A DNA stretch of 64,000 nucleotides, taken from Owenia fusiformis (taxonomy: Eukaryota; Annelida; Polychaeta; Sabellida; Oweniidae). The translations under genes were made by a program, and so were the position numbers. Positions 51,336 to 62,100 of the stretch are shown piece by piece. Numbering within the stretch: position 1 is the first letter of the stretch; each line of letters starts with the position of its first letter. The notes beneath the pieces were generated by a model. That model did no database searches. It saw nothing but the letters and a program-made list of their open reading frames with translations, and was not told the origin of the DNA. The stretch lies in the NCBI GenBank assembly GCA_903813345.2, contig CAIIXF020000007.1, positions 5,585,730-5,649,729 of the forward strand, given 5' to 3'.

Positions 51336-52350
51336 CAGCCCATTTTTAAAGAATTTATTGACTCTACGGCCAACATCATGAATAAAGTTAGTTATTATCA
51401 ATTCTTTTAACACTTCCCTGGAAAGTTATACCTCATTTTAAAGCTTATAAGCCATGGTTTCCAATTTTGATAAAATATGCTAATTTATGCAAATGAGATG
51501 ACGTCATTGTGACGTCACAAATGACTGTGTGATTGTAAAAAGTGTGAAAAATTCACAAAAAATTCATGGTTACCTTGAGATTGACCAACACTCCCCATAT
51601 TTATGGATAAGTGTTATATGTCATTTCGAAGCATTTGATCAGAGCTTTACAATGAGCCATCAATGACCTCCCAACTCTTTCATATAAAGAAATTACAGGT
51701 CTTTGAACATGCTGGGAAAAGTCTTAAAAATGACGATAAGCAAGAAAAATGCGCGAATCGTTGTAAAAATGCCCATTGACCATTTGACTCTATGGCCAAT
51801 ATCATGAATAAAGTTTGTTATTATCAATTCTTTTAACACTTCCCTGGAAAGTTATACCTCATTGTAAAGCTTATAAGCCATTGTTTCCAATTTTGATAAA
51901 ATATGCTAATTTATGCAAATGAGATGACGTCATTGTGACGTTACAAATGACTGTACGATTGTAAAAAGTGTGAAAAATTCACAAAAATTTCATGGTTACC
52001 TTGAGATTGACCAACACTCCCCATATTTATGGATAAGTGTTATATGTCATTTCGAAGCATTTGATCAGAGCTTTACAATGAGCCATCAATGACCTCCCAA
52101 CTCTTTCATATAAAGAAATTACAGGTCTTTGAACATGCTGGGAAAAGTCATAAAAATGGCGATTAGCAATAAAAATGCGCGAATCGTTGTAAAAATGCCC
52201 ATTTGTAAGGACTAACCTCCATTCAATACATTTCATACTTCCCTGGCATGCTACATATCATTTTAAAGCTAAAAATACACATTTCCAAAAACCTATATCA
52301 TATGATTAATTATTCAAATGAGATTACATCGCAATGACACCGTTTATAAA
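51336..52350. repeat. Subterminal tandem repeat of the piggyBac left end, 426-bp unit
   Basis: Two nearly identical units with a period of 426 bp (GACTCTAyGGCC at 51360 and 51786) and a third, more diverged and truncated unit from about 52197. Each begins with GCCCATT, the same letters that close the terminal inverted repeat (CAGCCCATTT). Units include ATGCAAATGAGATGACGTCA. These are plausible reiterated transposase-binding or spacing sequences; function is inferred. Confidence 0.8.
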
Positions 52351-52853
52351 CATTTAGATGCAACGTACAACTTAAGCACTTTTTGGGGTAATAACGACAA
52401 AATATACACCAATATTTACCTACCAGTCCTTTATTTCATTTTGAATCTATCTTTTATAGAATAAAATACACATTTAATTGTATTAAAAATGTGATTTAAC
52501 TAGAAAACAGTAGCACCTGAGTGTAGGTAATCTCTTTCAACAGTCTGGCACTTTAAATAGGCCTACGAAACATTTAATAGTGTCAAAATCCAAAAATTAA
52601 TTAGCGAAAACATGAAATATAGTAGCGTAAAAAAATACCTGGGTTACAGAACCTCCATGTTTAACAAATTCCATGTTACCTAGTACCTACACAGTAATTG
52701 AATTCAAATGGTATGCTGTGAAACAGTTTCTTCCATCTCAGAAATATTGCATTCCTGATTTGATTTAATTTCAATCTTACTTTGCTGGTAACATCCTAGT
52801 ACTTACAATTCCTCTGCTTACAAATTCAATGTTACCTCCATTAATTTTATCTT
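52351..52853. other. Noncoding DNA between the subterminal repeat and the transposase stop
   Basis: AT-rich sequence that should hold the 3' UTR and polyadenylation signal of the transposase on the minus strand. No repeat or other gene is seen. Confidence 0.5.
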
Positions 52854-53134
52854 TTATCTAAGATTCAAATGGAAGGCTGTGAAACAGTTTCTTTCATTCA
52901 AGCAAAAGTATTTGTCACAAACATTGCACTTCCAAATTGATTTTCTTTCCGTCCTACTTTGCTGGTAACAAAGTTTGCAGTTCCTCTGCTTGTCTGTTCT
53001 GAGAGGTAGATGCATTGCAGCATCACTTTTGGGAACGTTACGGGCTGATGATGATGGTGGTGGAACGCCTTCATCATTGGCAATATTTCCAAGTTGCCTC
53101 ACCAACTCCTCCCTAAATTCGAGTTGACCATATC
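52854..53134 (-). CDS. piggyBac transposase last exon: C-terminal cysteine-rich domain
   Basis: Acceptor TTTCAG|GATATGG begins the exon and TAA at 52854 ends it. It encodes GYGQLEFREELVRQLGNIA, a low-complexity linker (VPPPSSSARN) and then the metal-binding C-terminus: NCKLCYQQ, WKCNVCDKYFCLNERNCF and TAFH. The C-x2-C, C-x2-C, C-x5-C plus His pattern is the PGBD-type cross-brace zinc-binding domain that recognises the transposon ends. The exon looks unbroken. Confidence 0.9.
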
Positions 53135-56100
53135 CTGAAAATATACCACAGTATTACATACAGCTACTCAGCTAGCATAGTATTTGTATAGGAATCAATG
53201 GAAAAGTTAGCGGCAACATTTTACTTCATTGTCAATATGAACACAAAAAAATTATAACATAGTTATTGCAATTTACCTACATTTTGTAATAATGCAGAGA
53301 AAATAAGCCCTACTCAAAAAGTCAAACATCAAAAGACCCTAATCACTATTTTCAAACCACATTTAGTATACAATAATCTATGTACATTTAAATGCATTCA
53401 CAATAATCTATATAAATGCATTTCATCTCAAAGTGATAAGAAGTCAGCAACTTACTTGCTGGTCTCTGCAAATCAGGGTGGTCAGGGAACTTTATCCTGA
53501 GGTGATTGAACAATATGTAGCTGTTCACTACTGCAACATCCACCATGTGAAAAAATATCACTTTCCACCATTTCCTGCTCCTCTGAAGTATGTTGTACCT
53601 GAAAGTAAATCAAAATTGTCTGATGTGAAAATCAGAAAGAGCAATCAAGTTTCATTTCCACCTGTAAATGGTAGGCCTATGGTATTTTTACTATTTTGGA
53701 ACAGAATAATTTACTAAGACACATGCAAGATAACCCATATTTATTGATAAAATCTAAATGTCTGATGTGAAAATCAGAAAGAGCAATCAAGTTTCATTTC
53801 CACTCCACCTGTAAATGGTAGGCCTATGGTATTTTTACTATTTTGGAACAGAATAATTTACTAAGACACATGCAAGATAACCCATATTTATTGATATTGG
53901 TCCATCTGTTTTGAAATGTAGAGTGCATGCTGGAATAAAATATCAAAACCATCAAATTATTTACCTTGCAATCAACTGGTCAGACTTATCCACCCCTCCC
54001 ATTCCATTATTGTATGCAGAAATAATGTTTGGCCTTCTCACCAGCGTTTGTCTCCATTGACCTGCTTGCTTCACCATACGTCTAAACATATAAATAGCAG
54101 TAGCCTAAGTTAGAAATTAGCATAATCAAACATTTATAATTTACAGGGTAAACTGTAAAGTTAGTTCTGCAATGTCAATCATATGGGAACTGTCACAAGT
54201 ATATTTATGTTCATGTAGAGTATAGATATGGCCGTGAGAGTCGTACATGTAAAATTATTAATATAAAATTAATATAAATAAATATTGAGCCAATTAACAC
54301 AAAACACAATACCTTGGAAAATAATGGCTAATTTAAGTTAATTAGCTACAAGAGTTTACAATTTGACATAACTGTTAATTAGCTCAATTGGATATATTAA
54401 AATACCATCTCCAACTCATCTTCTTGGGCGAAAATAAGGCTCCAACTGGTGGTGTAAGCTGGGGAAGGAGGTGAGGGAAAAGAATCGAAATGTATAACTT
54501 ACATTGATGTTAATGGATTTTGTACGCACCTAGGGAGAAAACCCTCCAACTACAATCCTATCGATATCTCGTCTAAAGTCTCATCTCGTACTCTCGAGAT
54601 CTGAAGCTTGATGTTTCGTTCAGTGTAACTTACCAGAAACATTTACCTGGGATAACCGGGGAATGGTCTTCTTAGGGCTTGTTCATACCTAAACCTTAAC
54701 CGACTCTCACATTGCCATAAATGAAATTATTGTCAATAATTTGAATTTATGTTCATGTAGAGTATAGATATGGCCGTGAGAGTCGTACATGTAAAATTAT
54801 TAATATAAAATTAATATAAATAAATATTGAGCCAATTAACACAAAACACAATACCTTGGAAAATAATGGCTAATTTAAGTTAATTAGCTACAAGAGTTTA
54901 CAATTTGACATAACTGTTAATTAGCTCAATTGGATATATTAAAATACCATCTCCAACTCATCTTCTTGGGCGAAAATAAGGCCATGCGCGATCTCTCGCG
55001 AGAGCCCAAAAGAAAAGAAGATTAATTAGAAAGTAGTTAAATCATTTATTGATACACACAAATCAATACATGAATACCAAATTATAAGAACATCATAGAA
55101 ATGAACTAAAGTAAATCCGCAAATTCTGAAATAAGGAAGGACAAATTAAAGTAATGTAATGTAATATGCTGTAAATCTCAGGTAAGATAAAGGAAATAGA
55201 ATTGAATGAAAATTTTTGAATTCAGAAAGTGCGGGTTTATCTCAATTAAATTTCTAGTACATCATGAAGAAAAAAAACAGTAGCTACTTGAAATTTGCAT
55301 GCTCGAAACCTGTTTGAGCCGACTTTGGGGTTTACATGAAAATTGAATACTCGACACCTGTCTGAGCAACTTTGGGGCTTTAATGAAAATTGCATACTCT
55401 ACACCAGTCTGAGTTTATAAATGTCTACCTAATATATTTTTTAATGTATGTATGTATGTCATCTCCCAATCTTTTGATAGTATAATCATCAAGTCCAAGA
55501 TAAGTGGCCCATGTAGCTCCGCCTATCCGCAAACTGTGGCATATATAGAAGGTAGGATCTACCTGACATTGAACAAAGAGTTTGTGAAGAAAATTGTTAA
55601 ATACAGAAGTATTCACTGGAGCATCTCTATAAATGAAAAGAGGACCTGATTTAAAGGACCTTATGTTCAGGTACAACTTCATATGTAATACTGGACAACA
55701 AGATGGTAATTGAGAATTAATTGATATCGTAGCAGGAGATGAGCTATGTTTAAAATGTGAAAAAGTAATAATGAAAAAGGCTTCAACGGGAGAGAATTTA
55801 ATACTTTCTAACTGTAAGTTGTGTCCTGCGGAAGTACTTGTCAACTCACTACTTCTTAGTAAGCCAAAAAGGCTGTAGATAACATAGCTCTGTACAAGAC
55901 TTGAGCAAAAGGGTCAAAATCTACTTCAGAAGTTTTAGAAACCATTTGTTCTAACAAGGGTGTGTTGATTGGCAATCTAGTGTCTATGCTAGGATTTTTT
56001 TTTTACAAAAACCAGAAACTATTTGAGAGACTACATAAGAAGTAGTGGGATCCTTGAAATTGTTAATTGTGAAAATATGATAAAAATGATATACCAGACA

Positions 56101-59100
56101 GAACTGACTTGAATGAATTAGGGGGATAATTCTTTAAACGAAGATGTGCTGCAAAAAGGCTAGCAGAGGCTGGGGTTAGAGGAAATTCACCTATACCTGT
56201 CTGGGAGTTGAACTGTACTAATAAATCATATGACTTTCTGGTAGATGGGGCTTGGGCAGCTTGAAGTGCTTCTAAAAAGATAAAAAGTAACATAAATGTT
56301 TCTAGATAAAGCGTCAGCAGCAGAATTAAGAATACCAGCAATGTGTTCACTTTGAACATGATATTGTTTAAGATACATTTAATATATAGGAAGTAAGAGT
56401 TGCATGGACGTTTGATTGCTGGTAGAAAATTTATTACGGTATGTTCACTACTGCTTCATTGTCAGAATGCAAGATAACTGTGTGTCCAGACATAACTTTT
56501 GCCTATGTAAGTATAGCAGTAACAATAGGATATAATTCAAGAATAATGATGTCCAATTCTTTCCATTCTGATGGCCATTCCCCTTTAAACCAAAGATTAT
56601 TGTAAACGGCTCCATAGCCTATCGTAGTAGAAGCATCGGTAAAAGATGCAATTGTTCTCTTGTCTCTTGTTCTTCTGTAAGGAAAATAGATTTCCCATTA
56701 AAGGGAATTAGAAACTATTTCCACAATAATAAATCCTGCATAGATGGAGTGTTGATTAAGATTTTATAATGTAGCTCCTTCATTTTTAGATAGATGAATA
56801 AATAATGAAATAAATGATCTACCGAAAGGAATCACACAACAACAGTAGCTAAGGAATCCTATAGCAGATAAAAGTTCTCTTTGAGACTTTCTTTGGTTTT
56901 GGCTTAATGGTAAAGGGGTTGATGTTACATAAAGTGTCAATGATTGTTTTGCCATTTCCATGAGCAAACAAGCTTCTAATAGTCTTACACAAGAAGCAAC
57001 CTTTTCCTAAATGTTTATAATATCTATGGCTTGTTGTACGGTTGCATATTTAACTGTAGAAGTTTCGTCTGGGATAGTATCATTATGGGTTGGCCTCTGG
57101 GATGTGATAAGTTGTGAATAACACAGAATTCACCTGGAGATTTTTAGGAACGAGAAATAAGGGTGAAATAATATCAAATGGTGGCTGGTCAAAAGGTCCA
57201 AGTATTCTACCAGCTTCAAGCTCTTTGTTTAATTTTTTGAGAGCTTCTGGGTTCTTAGATATGATGACAAATTATCATGAGTAATGTTGTAATGTTCTGG
57301 CAAATCAGAGTGAGGAAATTTAAATCCGTACTAGAAACCATGAACTGTTTCTTCTTGATGTTCATAGCCTTCAAGCCAATATCTGAGTCTTTCAGGTTTA
57401 ACTGGAGTAACAACTTGTGTTGACATAAGTTCACTCGAATTTTTTTGTGCTCCAGTACCTGAGCGCTTTTTGTTGGGGAATTGGGCTTGCCTGCCGTTGT
57501 TGCGGGAGTAACATTTTGCAAGTTGGGCAGGTGTGGTTAAAGGGACAAGGGGATATATATTTCAAGAGGTGAGGGGTTTGATCATGAAATCTTTGGGTAT
57601 AGACAGCAATAAATATACTGAATGCTCGGACCCATTCTGGAAATGAAAGGATTTTCCCTTCTTTGAAGGGTTTAAATTCAAATGTTTTGATTCAAAAGAA
57701 TTGTCAGATTACATCTCACAGAGGACATAATCATTGCTTTTGTCTTCTTCAATACAATCATGAATCAATACATGAATACCAAAATATAAGAATACCATAG
57801 AAATGAATTAAAGTAAATCCGCAAAATCTGAAATATGGACAAATTAATGTAATGTAATATGTTGAAAACTGGGAATTGGATTTATTGAAGCTACTGACAC
57901 CTGTCCTTGTAGCATGGCATTTGTGTTGGGAATTAATCCATAAGCTGTAGAGACGGGTTGGGAATTATGAAAAGCTGAAAGGTTAGTAGAGACTGGAGGG
58001 ATGAAAGGGTAGGGTTGGATATTAGTGCTTGATGCAAAAGATGGAATAGGGCGAGTAATAGATGCTGTGGGTCTATTTAGAGAGAATGAAATGTTGGGTT
58101 GGAATGGAAGATGTAGTGGAATAAGAAGGGAAAGGGGATAAGGGAAAAGTTGTTGTAAAGTTGCCCCTTATTAAAGTGGGCATAGACTTGGCTGCAGTCA
58201 GGGTATTAGAAGTGTGATACTCTTCAATAGTAATACTTGGGTTAGGTCCTTCAGTTTCAGACATTTGCAGTGAAATAATTAGTAGTTATATAGAGGGTAA
58301 GCAACTTCAAGACATAAAAACATTTAGATAAATATAAATAGAAGCACATGCTCCATGTTAGATGTATATAAATATGATGCCCATAAGGCTAATCATAATA
58401 AATATGATTTAGAATACACTGCATAAATAAATGCATATGATATATAAAGATTATGAATTATCATAATATAAATATGATGCCCATAAGGCTAATCATAATA
58501 AATATGATTTAGAATACACTGCATAAATAAATGCATATGATATATAAAGATTATGAATTATCATAATATAAATATGATGCCCATAAGGCTAATCATAATA
58601 AATATGATTTAGAATACACTGCATAAATAAATGCATATGATATATAAAGATTATGAATTATCATAATATAAATATGATGCCCATAAGGCTAATCATAATA
58701 AATATGATTTAGAATACACTGCATAAATAAATGCATATGATATATAAAATGAATTATCATAATATAAATATGATAACCTTTAAGAATAAAGGTAAAGTAT
58801 ACAATGCATGAATAAATGCATATGATATATAAAATAATATGAATTATCATAATATAAATATGATAACCTTTAAGAATAAAGGTAAAGCATACAATGCATG
58901 AATATGAAATATAAAATAATATGAATTTTATCATAATATAAATATGATAACATATCATGTCTAAAGGTATAGTATACACTGCATGAATAAATGCAGATGA
59001 TATACAAAATAATATATATTTATCATAATATAAATATGATAAAATATAAGTAAACAGGAAACTAAATTTCCTAAAATAAGTATAGTACTTATGAAGGATA

Positions 59101-62100
59101 ACTAAGTGAATAAACTATTGTGAAAAGTTAACGACTCTCTGGCTTATGTTTGGTTAAGTCTAATTATTATTACCTAATAAATGTAATCAAGAAATCTCAG
59201 GACTGCGCCTTTCCAGGACTTGACGAAACGCTTTTCCCCTTTGCATTGAGATGTATGGGATCGTAGGAGTCATCTATCAAATTTGACCATTGATTCTATA
59301 TTGGGTGGTATGTGGGTGATGTAGGAACAAAAGTCTATTGCCCTTATGATGATGAATATCATTTAACAATTTGAAATTGGTAGATAAAATATTGAAATAT
59401 ATTGAATGCCTTCTGAAGCAGAATTGATCGAGGATTTGAAAGGATGCCATGAGCGTTGAAATAGTTCTCCAATATAAAAGGCTTTTAATGAAGGATGTAT
59501 ATCTAAATATAGTTCAGCCAAAGTGATGAGATTTATTGCAACAAAGGTAGATGATCTATGAACCAGATCATTTTCTCCTAGCTGTAATATAGCCATATCT
59601 GGATAGGGATTTTTATATTTTACATCATCTGAAATTGTTTAATTGTATATACAATGATGGTATTATAGTTAACTATGTCTTCCTTTAATTTAAAGTCAAA
59701 ATGGTTAGATTCTTATATTTTCCGAACAAAACTGTGGCCTATAATGCTGACCCTAATAACATTAGGTATCTCTAATTGTCTTGTATAATGGGAGAAGAAA
59801 GGTAAGGATATTAATGACTCCTGTCTTATCCTCAGAGTAAAGTTTATTATGTGCAGTAAGGTGTCAGAAATATAGAAGAAAAGGAATAATTATAGCTCTC
59901 TCAAGAGATAAATATAAATCAAATAATAAAATGATATCTGTACCTTAATGGTACTATGAATAATCCCAATAACAACCAGAAATCTCTGGAATGGGATAAT
60001 AAAATAGAATAGATATATTTATTTAATAGCCTACAAGGTTACTTACACTCGTAAATAAATGAAATATCTATTATTAGATTGGATGGAGTCTATTGAACGT
60101 AACTTGAGGACATGTATGTGACTTACTTAGGTCCAAACCTTCTTTATATTCCGGCTTTGAGTAGAAAGATTAGCTGCCTTGGTGTTGTAAATATTGTAAA
60201 TCAATGTGTCACACACACAGGAAATACGGCATAATAATATGAAATATATCTTTATGTATAGATTTGAGAAACATCAGCACACATCTCCGTCTGAATCTAT
60301 TGTTATATTTGATTTCTTTAAGCGAGAATAATTTCAAAGTTTCCTACATTATTGACGTCTGGAACCGGAAGCCATTTTAGCTACAGCGAGAAAATTTAAC
60401 CAAGTGTCAAACTCCGAAAAGAAATTTTGAAATATCTAAAACCAGACAAGCAACGCTTCATCCTAAATATAATTAATATAAAATGATTTCTAGGTGCGTG
60501 TAGCAATATTTACATACGAAATACGAGTACATACGAAATAAATGAAGTTACATCTAGCTGTAAGGTAGAGACTCGAGTAATATGTGACGTGTCCATATTA
60601 ATCAATAAATTAATTCTTTTGTATAAATTCAAGTTGAATTATGAACGAGATATCAATTGAATACTTCAAACATAAAACTACAAAGTAATAAAGACAAAAG
60701 ATAAAACGTGTTTGAAATTTTTTTGAACTATTTTTAAACTGACGTTTTATGTGTGAAATATTACGATAAAATTTTCACAAAACGATTCAGCGATAGATAA
60801 ATGTATATACAAGAGATAAATGTCGATAAAAAGAATCGAAATGTATAACTTACATTGATGTTAATGGATTTTGTACGCACCTAGGGAGAAAACCCTCCAA
60901 CTACAATCCTATCGATATCTCGTCTAAAGTCTCATCTCGTACTCTCGAGATCTGAAGCTTGATGTTTCGTTCAGTGTAACTTACCAGAAACATTTACCTG
61001 GGATAACCGGGGAATGGTCTTCTTAGGGCTTGTTCATACCTAAACCTTAACCGACTCTCACATTGCCATAAATGAAATTATTGTCAATAATTTGAATTTC
61101 AGCACATATGAAAAAAGAGCACAGAGTTCGGAGAAAATTGTTGTGTTGAGAAAATTCTGATTTCTATCAAAAGCCTTATGCTTACCTCACAAAATCATGT
61201 TGGGATACTGATCCAAAAGATGATAGCATGGTCACCAGTTTGGAATCTTTCCACTGAAGAAAGCACAGCCTATCTTGCCTAACATACCTGACATTACCTA
61301 GAAAAATACATTAAATGTAAAGTAAAACTTCATGGTGAAATATGAGCTATTGGTAAGAAATAAATACAGTTCAATACTATCTCAATTAGCAAGTTTTATG
61401 GCAATGAACATAATATCACTAAAATGTGAATAAACCCACAGTTCTATTATTCTCAACATTCTTTTCACAAAAAAATGTTCGTTACCCTATATTATAACAG
61501 CATTATCAAGGGAAAAAATTATTTCAAAACAGAAAATTGATACTTTAAGTGTAACGTTAAATGATCATATAAGAAAGAAATATAATTCTATAAGTAATAA
61601 TAATATTAATACATAACTGGTAAATGTGTTAATATAAAAATGTTATCAAGAATAAAGCTGAAAACTAAGCCATCAAACCATTTCTAACCAACAAGCCCAA
61701 CAACAAACCAACAATGACCATGGAAAATCTAGCCTAAGACTACCTCTGTTAGGTTTGACCCATTTATGTTTCAATGTCTGAGGAACGCCGACCCTGTTTT
61801 CACGCATAGTACCACAACAGTCTGTATTGTTATATACCAGTTCATTTGCGAGTGCGACACTACTGTACCAGTTGTCGTAAAATACACGATATCCCTGGTT
61901 TAATAGGCCCTGCATTAGACTCATGACCGCATCGTAAGCAACTCCATTGTCACCTATTGGTTCATTGTTTTTGCCAGTGTAGACTTTGAATTTGAATGTA
62001 TATCCTGAGTCCGTTTCGGCCAAAACAAACAATTTAAATCCGAACCGGACAGGTTTGTCCTTATTGAATTGCCGAAATCCACTGTGATGTTTTGATCTTA

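Larger units (their letters stand above)
54204..61099 (-). mobile_element. DIRS/Ngaro-type tyrosine-recombinase retrotransposon (fossil, broken, young)
   Basis: Split direct repeats define it. Repeat A lies at 54204-54440 and 54746-54982, repeat B at 54478-54747 and 60829-61098. Read on the minus strand the order is B, body, A-B-A, the arrangement known for Ngaro/PAT-like DIRS elements that replicate through a circular intermediate. Body parts in minus-strand order: SGNH-hydrolase-like segment (about 59640-59200), minisatellite, gag-like region with a Cys/His knuckle (about 58264-57480), reverse transcriptase/RNase H region (about 57450-56450), tyrosine recombinase (about 56360-55425). The coding parts are clearly broken in several places. 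Both repeat pairs look identical by eye, so the insertion is recent. It sits in an intron of the piggyBac transposase and in the same orientation. Confidence 0.9.

Noticed and set aside
58371-58780. Regular 100-bp repeats that could suggest a CRISPR-like array
   Set aside because: Units are identical throughout with no variable spacers, and the setting is a eukaryotic retrotransposon; this is a minisatellite.
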